Assembly (NCBI RefSeq): GCF_036227485.1
Contig: NZ_CP109479.1
Location: 8,866,001 to 8,930,000, forward strand
Direction: 5' to 3'
DNA from: Streptomyces sp. NBC_01451
Lineage (GTDB): Bacteria > Actinomycetota > Actinomycetes > Streptomycetales > Streptomycetaceae
Length of the DNA: 64,000 nucleotides
This document shows positions 35,207 through 43,798 of the stretch, piece by piece (position 1 is the stretch's first letter; every line of letters begins with the position of its first letter). The notes beneath the pieces were generated by a model, which had not been told where the DNA came from, did no database searches, and saw only the letters and a program-made list of their open reading frames with translations. The position numbers and the translations under genes are program-made.

Positions 35207-35620
35207 ATGACCGGAATCGTGATGTGCGTGGCGGTGCTCGCGGCGGCGAGCGCGTTCGGAGTGCTGCATCGGCGGCGGAGCGGGAGAGTACGCGTGCGCG
35301 TGCGCGACGACGGAAAGCGGCTGGGCGCCGCCGAGTTGGGCGAGAGCCTCGGTGAGCGGGCGACACTCGTCCAGTTCTCCAGCGCCTTCTGCGCGCCCTG
35401 CCGGGCCACCCGCCGCGTCCTGGGGGAGGTGGCCGGTCTCGTCCCCGGCGTCTCCCACGTCGAGATCGACGCCGAGGCACACCTGGACCTCGTACGCAGG
35501 CTCGACATCCTCAAGACGCCCACCGTGCTGGTGCTCGACGCCGACGGGCGGATCGTGCGGCGGGCGACCGGGCAGCCGCGCAAGGAAGAGGTCATCGCCG
35601 CGCTGGGGGAGGCCGTTTGA
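35207..35620 (+). CDS. Membrane-anchored thioredoxin-fold protein
   Basis: A 137-residue protein. Residues 1-20 form a hydrophobic N-terminal anchor, followed by a basic patch (HRRRSGRVRVRV) and a thioredoxin domain. The active site is FSSAFCAPCRATRRVL (CAPC) and the cis-proline loop is DILKTPTVLVLDADG. Classical thioredoxin is CGPC, so the redox potential is likely altered. It is divergent from the DUF4395 gene, which also carries a Cys pair. Confidence 0.88.
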   Translation: MTGIVMCVAVLAAASAFGVLHRRRSGRVRVRVRDDGKRLGAAELGESLGERATLVQFSSAFCAPCRATRRVLGEVAGLVPGVSHVEIDAEAHLDLVRRLDILKTPTVLVLDADGRIVRRATGQPRKEEVIAALGEAV

Positions 35621-35727
35621 GGCCCTCGGGGTATCCGGTACCGCCGTTGACGGTGTGTCCGGTGACGCATCTCCCAGATGCCGGAAGCCACTTGACTGTG
35701 CCCGCCATCTATCGTCAGCCTGACCCT

Positions 35728-35808
35728 ATGCCTCCGGAAATCCTTCTCCACGCGCGCGTCCACGTGGACCTCGTGCGCACCGCGAGCGCGCGCTGTCCGG
35801 GCCGTTGA
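35728..35808 (+). CDS. Short leader peptide (actinobacterial VHVDLVR-type)
   Basis: A 26-codon ORF (ATG to TGA) whose product ends LHARVHVDLVRTASARCPGR. The VHxDLxR core and the cysteine near the end match the putative leader peptides that precede sulfur and flavin-reductase genes in streptomycetes. It stops 44 nt before the flavin reductase start. The likely role is ribosome-mediated attenuation: slow translation at the Cys or stalled end would change folding of the downstream mRNA. The regulatory mechanism here is inference. Confidence 0.78.
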   Translation: MPPEILLHARVHVDLVRTASARCPGR

Positions 35809-35852
35809 GCAGCCATCGCCCAGCTCACCGCCTCCCGCAGAAGGACAACTCC

Positions 35853-36371
35853 ATGACGGCCACGCCCGCTCTCGGTACTTCCCAGCCCGTCGTTCCCGCC
35901 TCTCCCGACCTCCTGCGCTCCGTCTTCCGGCAGCACGCGGCAGGTGTCGCGGTGATCACCGCCCGGGGGAGCGCCGGTCCCGTCGGCTTCACCGCGACCT
36001 CCCTCGCTTCCGTCTCCGCCGAACCCCCGCTCGTCTCCTTCGGCATCAGCACCGGCGCCTCCAGCTGGCCCGCGATATCCGGCGCCGACCACGTCGGCGT
36101 CCACATACTCGGCGAGCACCAGCACGAACTGGCCGCGACCTTCGCCCGCAGCGGCGCCGACCGGTTCGGCGCGCCCACCGCCTGGCGTGAGGGTCCTGAG
36201 GGGGTGCCCGTCCTCGACGGCGTCCTGGCGTGGCTGGTGTGCCGGACCGTCGCGCGTGTCCCGGCCGCGGACCACCGGATCGTCCTGGCCGAGGTCGTGC
36301 TGGGCGCTCCTGCGGCTGCCGGACGGCCGCTCCTCTATCACCAGGGCCGCTTCAACGGGCTCCGGGACTGA
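35853..36371 (+). CDS. Flavin reductase family protein
   Basis: A 172-residue FMN-binding split-barrel protein. LRSVFRQHAAGVAVITAR, VGFTATSLASVSAEPPLVSFGI and HVGVHILGEHQHELAATFA are the family blocks, and YHQGRFNGLRD is the usual C-terminus. It supplies reduced FMN to a monooxygenase or acts in sulfur metabolism (alkanesulfonate-type). AAGGAC lies 8-9 nt before the ATG. Control by the leader peptide just upstream fits a sulfur-limitation response. Confidence 0.88.
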   Translation: MTATPALGTSQPVVPASPDLLRSVFRQHAAGVAVITARGSAGPVGFTATSLASVSAEPPLVSFGISTGASSWPAISGADHVGVHILGEHQHELAATFARSGADRFGAPTAWREGPEGVPVLDGVLAWLVCRTVARVPAADHRIVLAEVVLGAPAAAGRPLLYHQGRFNGLRD

Positions 36372-36617
36372 CCGACGGTGATCGACCGATCGGTACAATG
36401 TGATTTTGGCGATGCTGCGGGGCTGCCGGGTTCCGGTTACGCTGCGTTGCGAAGGTCACACGTCAAAGCGCTTGCTCAGTGGGCGTGAAGTAGGTGTACT
36501 GGCGAGTAATATTTCGTTCGGAGCGTGGGTCGCCCCCATCGGGATCTGCCGCTTTGAGGCGCCTATGCTGCCTGCAGGAAGGCAGCCCGGAACAGACGAT
36601 GCAGTAGGAGAGCCGGC

Positions 36618-37403
36618 GTGAGCTTGAGGATCGTTGTCACTGTGAAGTACGTGCCCGACGCCACTGGCGACCGGCACTTCGCCGATGACCTGACCGTCGA
36701 CCGTGACGACGTGGACGGTCTGCTCTCGGAGCTCGACGAGTACGCGGTCGAGCAGGCGCTGCAGATCGCCGACGAGGCCGACGACGCGGAGATCACGGTC
36801 CTGACCGTCGGCCCCGAGGACGCCAAGGACGCGCTGCGCAAGGCGCTGTCGATGGGCGCCGACAAGGCGATCCACGTCGAGGACGACGACCTGCACGGCA
36901 CCGACGCCATCGGTACCTCCCTCGTGCTGGCCAAGGCGATCGAGAAGGCCGGCTTCGACCTGGTCATCTCCGGCATGGCCTCCACCGACGGCACCATGGG
37001 TGTCGTACCGGCACTGCTCGCCGAGCGTCTGGGCGTCCCGCAGGTCACCCTGCTCTCCGAGGTCTCCGTCGAGGACGGTGTCGTCAAGGGCCGCCGCGAC
37101 GGCGACTCCGCCTCCGAGCAGCTGGAGGCATCCCTCCCGGCCGTCGTGTCGGTCACCGACCAGTCCGGTGAGGCGCGTTACCCGTCCTTCAAGGGCATCA
37201 TGGCCGCCAAGAAGAAGCCGGTGGCTGCCTGGGACCTGTCCGACCTCGGTCTGGAGGCCGAGGAGGTCGGTCTGGAGGGCGCGTACTCCGTGGTCGACTC
37301 CGCGACCCAGCGCCCGGCGCGCACGGCCGGCACGATCGTCAAGGACGAGGGCGAGGGCGGCAAGCAGCTCGCCGAGTTCCTCGCGGGCCAGAAGTTCATC
37401 TAG
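36618..37403 (+). CDS. etfB: Electron transfer flavoprotein beta subunit
   Basis: A 261-residue FixA/EtfB protein. RIVVTVKYVPDATGDRHF opens the adenine-nucleotide-hydrolase-like fold. LDEYAVEQALQIAD and GPEDAKDALRKALSMGADKAIHV are the conserved AMP-binding blocks, and ISGMASTDGTMGVVPALLAERLG is the ETF signature. With EtfA it carries electrons from acyl-CoA dehydrogenases to the quinone pool. GTG start with AGGAGAG upstream. The alpha-subunit gene follows after 75 nt. Confidence 0.96.
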   Translation: MSLRIVVTVKYVPDATGDRHFADDLTVDRDDVDGLLSELDEYAVEQALQIADEADDAEITVLTVGPEDAKDALRKALSMGADKAIHVEDDDLHGTDAIGTSLVLAKAIEKAGFDLVISGMASTDGTMGVVPALLAERLGVPQVTLLSEVSVEDGVVKGRRDGDSASEQLEASLPAVVSVTDQSGEARYPSFKGIMAAKKKPVAAWDLSDLGLEAEEVGLEGAYSVVDSATQRPARTAGTIVKDEGEGGKQLAEFLAGQKFI

Positions 37404-37478
37404 GCCCCGTTCGAGGCTCGTCGAGCCCCGTCCCGCAGACCGCCCCTCATCTTCCGCAAGCAGGAGAGTAGAAGTCCC

Positions 37479-38441
37479 ATGGCTGAAGTTCTCGTCTACG
37501 TCGATCACGTGGACGGCGCCGTCCGCAAGCCCACCCTGGAGCTGCTGACCCTGGCCCGCCGTATCGGCGAGCCCGTCGCCGTCGCCCTGGGCAACGGCGC
37601 CGCCGCCACCGCCGGCGCGCTCGCCGAGCACGGCGCCGTCAAGGTCCTCACCCACGAGGCCGCCGAGTACGCCGACTACCTGGTCGTCCCGAAGGTCGAC
37701 GCCCTCCAGTCCGCGTACACCGCAGTCTCCCCGGCCGCCGTGCTGGTCCCCTCCTCCGCCGAGGGCAAGGAGATCGCCGCCCGCCTCGCGCTGCGCATCG
37801 GCTCCGGCATCATCACCGACGCCACCGACCTGGAGGCCGGCGACGAGGGTCCGGTGGCCACGCAGTCCGCGTTCGCCGCGTCCTTCACCACCAAGACCCG
37901 CGTCGCCAAGGGCACCCCGGTCATCACGGTCAAGCCCAACTCCGCCCCCGTGGAGCCCGCCCCGGCCGCCGGTGCCGTCGAGGCCCTCGACGTCACCTTC
38001 TCCGCCCAGGCCACGGGCACCAAGGTCACCGCGCGCACCCCGCGCGAGTCGACCGGCCGCCCGGAGCTGACCGAGGCCGCGATCGTCGTCTCCGGCGGCC
38101 GTGGCGTCAACGGCGCCGAGAACTTCCCGATCATCGAGGCGCTCGCAGACTCCCTCGGCGCGGCCGTCGGCGCCTCGCGCGCCGCGGTGGACGCCGGCTG
38201 GTACCCGCACACCAACCAGGTCGGCCAGACCGGCAAGTCCGTCTCGCCGCAGCTCTACATCGCCAACGGCATCTCCGGCGCCATCCAGCACCGCGCCGGT
38301 ATGCAGACCTCGAAGACGATCGTGGCGGTCAACAAGGACGCCGAGGCCCCGATCTTCGACCTCGTCGACTACGGCGTCGTCGGCGACCTCTTCGACGTCG
38401 TCCCGCAGCTCACCGAGGAGATCAACTCCCGCAAGGGCTGA
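37479..38441 (+). CDS. etfA: Electron transfer flavoprotein alpha subunit
   Basis: A 320-residue EtfA. The N-terminal domain ([40 protein letters not shown]) is followed by the FAD domain with [10 protein letters not shown] near 200-206, [23 protein letters not shown], and [23 protein letters not shown]. All FAD-binding residues expected of the family appear present. It forms the heterodimer with the EtfB encoded just upstream. A perfect 18-bp hairpin ends the transcript. Confidence 0.96.
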   Translation: MAEVLVYVDHVDGAVRKPTLELLTLARRIGEPVAVALGNGAAATAGALAEHGAVKVLTHEAAEYADYLVVPKVDALQSAYTAVSPAAVLVPSSAEGKEIAARLALRIGSGIITDATDLEAGDEGPVATQSAFAASFTTKTRVAKGTPVITVKPNSAPVEPAPAAGAVEALDVTFSAQATGTKVTARTPRESTGRPELTEAAIVVSGGRGVNGAENFPIIEALADSLGAAVGASRAAVDAGWYPHTNQVGQTGKSVSPQLYIANGISGAIQHRAGMQTSKTIVAVNKDAEAPIFDLVDYGVVGDLFDVVPQLTEEINSRKG

Positions 38442-38464
38442 TCCCGTCGGCACGACGAAGCTGT

Positions 38465-38504
38465 CCGGGGCCCCGGTGACCGTGTGCGGTCACCGGGGCC
38501 CCGG
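38465..38504 (+). terminator. Perfect 18-bp terminator after etfA
   Basis: Arms of 18 nt are fully complementary with a TGTG loop, 24 nt past the etfA stop and 18 nt from the end of the converging endonuclease-like gene, so it may serve both strands. Confidence 0.85.
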
Positions 38505-38521
38505 CCTGTCGTATGCGCGCC

Positions 38522-39409
38522 TCACGCGAGGCTCAGTGACGCCTGTACGGGGAGATGGTCGCTCGGGTACATTCCGTCGACGGAGAAGGCGTTGATCGCC
38601 GCCCAGTGCGTGGTCACCCCGGGTGAGGTCAGGATCCAGTCGATGCGCCGGCCACCGGGTTTGGGTGCACGGTAGGCGGGAAACGTGCCGTACAGCGGGC
38701 TGCGGGCGGCAGCGGCGTCCCAGGTGTCCACGAGCCCGTTGGCCAGCATCAGGTCGTACACCCGGTTTTCGTGGGCGGCCGAGTTGAAGTCGCCGGTGAC
38801 GATCACCGGCGCCGACGGGTCCCACCCGGCGATCGTCTTGCCGATGAGCGCGGCGGAGCGCTCCCGTGCGTACTGGCTGACGTTGTCCAGATGGGTGTTG
38901 AGGACGTAGAACTCCCGCCCCCCGTCGGCGAGGTCGGCGAATTTCACCCAGGTCACCATGCGGAGCCAGTCCGCATTCCAGGTGTTGGAAGCGATCGTGT
39001 ACGGAGTGTCGGACAGCCAGAAGTGATCGAACTCGATCGGTTCGAGTCTTCGGGTGTCGTAGAAGACCGCCATGAACTCGTCCTTGCTGCCACCGCCCCG
39101 GCCGGTGCCGATCCAGTCGTAGTGCTCGCCGAGGTCCTTCTCGATCATGCGCACCTGCTGATAGAGCCCCTCCTGGGTGCCGATGATGTGGGGGCGCTCG
39201 CGGCGCAACAACTCCCGCATCACCGGGCGCCGCACGGACCAGCGCGGTGTCTTGTCGACGACGGTCGCGAAGCGCACGTTGAACGTCATGACGTTCAGGG
39301 CGCCCGCGTGCTCGCCGGCGACCGCCGGTTTCGACGAACCCGCCGTGGTCAGCAGCGGCACGGCGATGGCGACGGCCGCCGCGGACCTGAGTCCTTGGCG
39401 ACGCGTCAC
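38522..39409 (-). CDS. Secreted endonuclease/exonuclease/phosphatase-family hydrolase
   Basis: A 295-residue protein with a Tat-like signal (TRRQGLRSAAAVAIA). The EEP fold motifs are in order: VMTFNVRFA (Asn), IIGTQEG (Glu), FYVLNTHLDNVSQYAR (His/Asp), VTGDFNSAAH (D-x-N) and YPSDHLPVQASL (DH). The HTHLD and GDFN pattern is common to sphingomyelinase-like and nuclease-like members. The exported position suggests extracellular phosphodiesterase activity. GTG 39409 has AGAGG 5 nt upstream; a further GTG at 39427 is possible. Confidence 0.88.
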   Translation of the reverse strand: MTRRQGLRSAAAVAIAVPLLTTAGSSKPAVAGEHAGALNVMTFNVRFATVVDKTPRWSVRRPVMRELLRRERPHIIGTQEGLYQQVRMIEKDLGEHYDWIGTGRGGGSKDEFMAVFYDTRRLEPIEFDHFWLSDTPYTIASNTWNADWLRMVTWVKFADLADGGREFYVLNTHLDNVSQYARERSAALIGKTIAGWDPSAPVIVTGDFNSAAHENRVYDLMLANGLVDTWDAAAARSPLYGTFPAYRAPKPGGRRIDWILTSPGVTTHWAAINAFSVDGMYPSDHLPVQASLSLA

Positions 39410-39588
39410 TCCGACCTCTTTCGGCACGCGATCCCCTCCCCTTCGGAGTCAGAATGAACCTTGCCCACTGAATACGGAAGAAGACGCCGGTTCGGCAGTG
39501 ACCAGGGAGGAAGGATCGGGAATCCCGCTCCGAGACGGTGTTGACCGGGGTGAAGATCGACGGCTAGCTTCGTCATGCGGATTACTGA

Positions 39589-39603
39589 TTCCGTAGTACG
39601 GAA
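39589..39603 (+). promoter_or_regulatory. IclR-like palindromic operator
   Basis: TTCCG-TAGTA-CGGAA is a perfect 5-nt inverted repeat immediately upstream of the ribosome-binding site of the aldolase gene. The TTCCG/CGGAA half-sites resemble operators of IclR-type regulators of purine and allantoin catabolism in streptomycetes. A single half-site (TACGGAAG) recurs near 39474 on the divergent side. Confidence 0.5.
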
Positions 39604-39618
39604 AACGGAGGGTTCGGA

Positions 39619-40926
39619 ATGGTGCAGGGCCGGCAGGAGAACGTGACGACGAGCCTCGCGGGGACCGTCAGCGAGGAGATCAGCGCCTCCCTCGCCCCGG
39701 TCGACGCGGAGCTGGAGCGCCGCTACCCCGGAGACCCTGGCACCCGCCAGCCCGTCCACACCGTGTACGTCCCCGGGGACGCGTTCGCCGCCGACACCAT
39801 CCGTTCCTGGGGCGACCAGGCCCTCGCCGCACTCGACGAACACGCCCCGGACGCCGCCTCCTTCGCCGCCGTCCTCGGTCTCTCCGACGACCTCGCCGAA
39901 TCCGTCCATGACCGCGTCCGCGCCAAACTGGAGCGCGAGCCGATCGAGGACCTCCGCGTCGACTTCGAGGACGGCTACGGCCCGCGCCCGGACGCCGAGG
40001 AGGACGAGACGGCGGCCCGCGCGGCCCGTCTGATCGCCGGGGCGTACGAGAAGGGCACGGCGGCCCCGTACATGGGCATCCGGATGAAGTGCATGGAGGC
40101 GCCGGTGCGCGACCGGGGCATCCGCACCCTCGACATCTTCCTGAGCGGCCTGATGGAGGCCGGCGGACTGCCCGAGGGGCTGGTCCTCACCCTGCCCAAG
40201 GTGACGTACGCGGAGCAGGTCACCGCCATGGTGAGGCTGCTGGAGGAGTTCGAGAAGGCGCGCGGCCTCACGCCCGGCCGGATCGGCTTCGAGATCCAGA
40301 TCGAGACCAGCCAGTCCATCCTCGCCACCGACGGCACCGCCACGGTCGCCCGGATGATCCAGGCCGCCGAGGGCCGCGCCACCGGCCTCCACTACGGCAC
40401 CTTCGACTACAGCGCCTGCCTCGGCGTCTCCGCAGCCCACCAGGCCAGTGACCACCCGGCCGCCGACCACGCCAAGGCGATCATGCAGGTCGCGGCGGCG
40501 GGTACCGGAGTGCGCGTCTCGGACGGCTCCACCAACGTCCTGCCGGTCGGCCCGACCGACCAGGTCCACGCGGCCTGGCGCCTGCACTACGGCCTCACCC
40601 GCCGCGCCCTGGCCCGCGCCTACTACCAGGGCTGGGACATGCACCCCCGGCACATCCCGACCCGGTACGCGGCCGTCTTCGCCTTCTACCGCGAGGGTTA
40701 CGCGCAGGCCGCGGCCCGCCTGTCCCGCTACGCCAACCGCACCGGCGGCGACGTCATGGACGAGCCCGCCACCGCCAAGGCCCTCAGCGGCTATCTGCTG
40801 CGCGGCCTGGACTGCGGCGCCCTCGACGTCACGGAGGTGACCCGGGCGACGGACGGCCTCACCCGGGGCGACCTGGACGGCTTCGCGAGGCCACGCCGAG
40901 CCGACCTCACGGCATCGCCCAGGTAG
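39619..40926 (+). CDS. HpcH/citrate-lyase-beta-like aldolase (DUF6986 type)
   Basis: A 435-residue TIM-barrel protein. VHTVYVPGDAFAADTI opens the barrel, DLRVDFEDGYGPRPDAEED contains metal and substrate residues, and GFEIQIETSQSILATDGTATV resembles the CitE/malate-synthase acid motif. LHYGTFDYSACLGVSA is the strand-7 signature. It probably cleaves or forms a C-C bond in a hydroxy- or keto-acid; I recall homologues next to purine-degradation genes, but the substrate is unproven. GGAGG precedes ATG 39619 by 7 nt. Confidence 0.8.
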   Translation: MVQGRQENVTTSLAGTVSEEISASLAPVDAELERRYPGDPGTRQPVHTVYVPGDAFAADTIRSWGDQALAALDEHAPDAASFAAVLGLSDDLAESVHDRVRAKLEREPIEDLRVDFEDGYGPRPDAEEDETAARAARLIAGAYEKGTAAPYMGIRMKCMEAPVRDRGIRTLDIFLSGLMEAGGLPEGLVLTLPKVTYAEQVTAMVRLLEEFEKARGLTPGRIGFEIQIETSQSILATDGTATVARMIQAAEGRATGLHYGTFDYSACLGVSAAHQASDHPAADHAKAIMQVAAAGTGVRVSDGSTNVLPVGPTDQVHAAWRLHYGLTRRALARAYYQGWDMHPRHIPTRYAAVFAFYREGYAQAAARLSRYANRTGGDVMDEPATAKALSGYLLRGLDCGALDVTEVTRATDGLTRGDLDGFARPRRADLTASPR

Positions 40927-40996
40927 CGCCCTCGTCACAACAGCGGCCACGGTCTCCCGGTGCCACACCCGCCACGTAATCTGTACGGACGTACGA

Positions 40997-43036
40997 GTGG
41001 CGCACACGAACGGGGCAGCGGTGTCTTCGGGGGAACACGGGCAGTCGGCCGGGCAGCCGGAGGAGCAGTCGACGGAGCGGGCGGTGGAGGGAACGACGGA
41101 CGGGACGGCCGGGAGCGGCCGTCTGCTGGCGGGCCGCTACCGGGTCGTGGGCCGGCTCGGACGCGGCGGCATGGGCATCGTCTGGCGTGCAGTCGACGAG
41201 GTCCTCGGCCGCGAGGTCGCGGTCAAGGAACTGCGCACCTTCACGGACGCCGCCGCGCCCGAACTGGCCGCCCTGCGGCTGCGGATGCAGCGCGAGGCCC
41301 GCGCGGCGGCCCGGATACGCCACCCCGGAGTGGTCGCCGTGCACGATGTCACGGAGGTCGACGGCCGGCCCCTGATCGTCATGGAGCTGGTCAACGGCCG
41401 CTCGCTGGACGACGTCCTGAGTGAGCGCGGCACCCTGGACCCGCACGAGGCCGCCGGGATCGGCGCCCAGGTGATGGACGCGCTGGCCGCCGCCCACCGG
41501 GTCGGCGTCCTGCACCGGGACGTGAAGCCGGGCAACATCCTCCTGGAGGCCTCGGGCCGGGTCGTCCTGACGGACTTCGGCATCGCCACGATGGAGGACC
41601 CGGGCGACGGCTCGGCCACGCACCTCACCCGCAGCGGCGAGCTCGTCGGCTCCCTCGACTACTTGGCCCCCGAGCGGGCCCAGGGCAAAGAATTCGGCCC
41701 CGCCTCCGACATCTGGGCCCTGGGCGCCACGCTGTACGCGGCGGTCGAGGGCACCTCGCCCTTCCGCCGTACGTCGACCTGGTCCACGCTCACCGCGATC
41801 GTGGCCGAACCTCTCCCTGACCCCCGCCAGGCGGGCGCCCTGGCCCCGGTCCTGCGGCAGCTGATGGCCAAGGGGCCGGAGGAACGCCCGGACGCGGAAA
41901 CGGCCCGCGGCCTGCTGGCGGCGGTGGCGTCGGCCACGAGCGGCGCGACGGACACACCCACCACGGGCCTGCGGTCGTACGGGCCGGTCGCGGCCGGAGC
42001 GTCCGAGGCCCCCGGAGTAGCTGAGGCACCTGAGGCAGGTGCGGACGGCGAGGCGGACAAGGCAGCCGCGTCCGGTGCGCCGTCGGAGCCTCCGGGGTCC
42101 GGCCCCGCCGAGCGGACGTCGCCCGCCCCCGGAGCCGCGCAGCCGCAGCAGGTGCCGCCCGGGTTCGGCCCGCCCGAGCCGATGACATCCGGTACGCCGG
42201 GGTTCGGACCCGCCGGGTACCCGGCCGCCCCGGGCGCACCGGACCCCGGCCACCTCGCGGCCCCGACCACCTTCTCCGATCCGGCTCCCGCGTCCGCCCG
42301 GCCCCGCCGCCGGGGACGCGCGTTGCTCGCCGCCGTGGCCGTCACCGTGGTCCTGGCCGCCGCCGGAGTCACCGTGGCACTGGTCGGCGGCGAGGACGAC
42401 AGCGAGGCGAGCACCCGGCCGGTGGCGTCGGAGGACAGCCCTGCCGCGCCCTCCACGGGCAGCGGCCGGGCGGACCTGGACCTCTCCGATCCCACGCCCA
42501 CCGGAAAGGGCACCGGGAAGTCCCCGTCCCCGAGCGCGCCCGGCAACGCAAGTGCCGCCGAGCCCGGGGGCGACACGGCCACCCCGGCCGCGTCGGCGAC
42601 CTCGGGAAGCGGCACGACGGGCGGCGGCACCTCGGGCGACGCCGGAACCGGCACCACCGGAGGCTCGGGCACCACCGGAGGCGACGGGACGACCGGCGGA
42701 ACAGGCACCACCGGCGGGAGCACCACGACCGGCGGCGCGACCTCCACCCCCGACCCCGCGTGCGTGTCGAGAGGCGACGGCAAGTACGACTGCTCCGTCT
42801 GGCGCACCGCCAAGTCCTACACCGCGTCCGGCACCGAGGTCGGTGTCCTCAACGCGGGCACCAACTACTTCTACTGCCAACAGAACCTGGGCCGGCGCGA
42901 GACCTACGGCGAGTGGACGAACGTCTGGTGGGCGAAGACCGACGACGACAGCGGCAACGCCGGTGTCTACGTCAGCGACGTCTACCTCAAGGGCGGCGAC
43001 AACGACGCCCCGGTGCCGGGACTCCCGGTCTGCTGA
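40997..43036 (+). CDS. Membrane serine/threonine protein kinase (PknB type)
   Basis: A 679-residue receptor-type kinase. The cytosolic kinase domain spans about 45-310: LGRGGMGIV (55-63), VAVKEL with Lys77, HRDVKPGN (173-180), DFGIA (193-197), and APE in YLAPERAQG. A Pro/Ala/Gly-rich juxtamembrane segment leads to one transmembrane helix at about 435-458. The outside part begins with a long low-complexity Gly/Thr/Ser linker and ends in a small cysteine domain (FYCQQNLGRRETYGEWTNVW). No PASTA repeats are present. The start is uncertain: GTG 40997, or a GTG near 41021. Confidence 0.9.
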   Translation: MAHTNGAAVSSGEHGQSAGQPEEQSTERAVEGTTDGTAGSGRLLAGRYRVVGRLGRGGMGIVWRAVDEVLGREVAVKELRTFTDAAAPELAALRLRMQREARAAARIRHPGVVAVHDVTEVDGRPLIVMELVNGRSLDDVLSERGTLDPHEAAGIGAQVMDALAAAHRVGVLHRDVKPGNILLEASGRVVLTDFGIATMEDPGDGSATHLTRSGELVGSLDYLAPERAQGKEFGPASDIWALGATLYAAVEGTSPFRRTSTWSTLTAIVAEPLPDPRQAGALAPVLRQLMAKGPEERPDAETARGLLAAVASATSGATDTPTTGLRSYGPVAAGASEAPGVAEAPEAGADGEADKAAASGAPSEPPGSGPAERTSPAPGAAQPQQVPPGFGPPEPMTSGTPGFGPAGYPAAPGAPDPGHLAAPTTFSDPAPASARPRRRGRALLAAVAVTVVLAAAGVTVALVGGEDDSEASTRPVASEDSPAAPSTGSGRADLDLSDPTPTGKGTGKSPSPSAPGNASAAEPGGDTATPAASATSGSGTTGGGTSGDAGTGTTGGSGTTGGDGTTGGTGTTGGSTTTGGATSTPDPACVSRGDGKYDCSVWRTAKSYTASGTEVGVLNAGTNYFYCQQNLGRRETYGEWTNVWWAKTDDDSGNAGVYVSDVYLKGGDNDAPVPGLPVC

Positions 43037-43791
43037 GCCCGTACGTAAGGCTCCAGACCGGACGCGGTCACCAGCCCCTCCGCCGCGAACAGCCGGGTTC
43101 CCCGGTCGCACCGGTCCCGGTCGAAGCGGGCCCGGGCGCAGAACTCCTCGGGCGTACCGCCGAACAGGTCCCGCAACCCCGTTGATTCGCCGAGGAGTTC
43201 GGTGAGCAGTCGGCGTTCTCCCGGATGCCGGCGCGGAGTTCCCGAACCGTCGTGCAGCACCCCGCGCCGGTTGACATAGGCGTACACACCGGAGAGCCGT
43301 TCGCCGGACTCCAACTCGACGCCCACCGCGGGGGAGGGCAGCCACGCGCGGTCGTACGGGCCGGTCGGCACCGGCACTCCCTCGCTGGCGTCGATCACGG
43401 CCAACTGGTCGGCGTCGAGCCAGGTGACGAACAACTCCCTTACGTTCCCCGGGGCGTTGAAGGGCGACGCGGACACATACCCCAGTCGGCTCACATGGGC
43501 CGAGACACCGACCTCGATCCCGGTGACCAGCGCCCGGGTCATCGGGAGCGGCTCGCGGACGCCGAACTCCGCCATCTTGTGCCGGAGTTGACCGGGACAG
43601 GCGTTGGAGCCGACGGCGAGGACGGGCACGCGGTCGGGGAAGAGGCGGGGGAAGCCGGGCGGTGGGCCGGCGGGGAGGGGGAGGAACAGGTCGCCGTCCA
43701 GGATCCCGGACTCGCTCGGCCACACGCCCGGATAGCCGAGCGGGTGCTCGCGCGGGGCCTCGGCGAGGCCGAGGGACTCAAGTGTGGGCAT
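42982..43791 (-). CDS. Uncharacterised protein with gamma-glutamylcyclotransferase-like features
   Basis: A 269-residue soluble protein. VPVLAVGSNACPGQLRHKM resembles the YGSN substrate loop of GGCT-fold proteins. ELFVTWLDADQLAVIDASEGVP with YDRAWL, then VYAYVNRRGVL, follow the order expected for the rest of the fold. The identity is remote, so the activity (cyclotransferase or otherwise) is not claimed. Its 3' end overlaps the converging kinase gene by 55 nt. A LacI regulator gene lies just upstream. Confidence 0.6.
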   Translation of the reverse strand: MPTLESLGLAEAPREHPLGYPGVWPSESGILDGDLFLPLPAGPPPGFPRLFPDRVPVLAVGSNACPGQLRHKMAEFGVREPLPMTRALVTGIEVGVSAHVSRLGYVSASPFNAPGNVRELFVTWLDADQLAVIDASEGVPVPTGPYDRAWLPSPAVGVELESGERLSGVYAYVNRRGVLHDGSGTPRRHPGERRLLTELLGESTGLRDLFGGTPEEFCARARFDRDRCDRGTRLFAAEGLVTASGLEPYVRAQQTGSPGTGASLSPPLR

Positions 43792-43798
43792 CCCCGGC

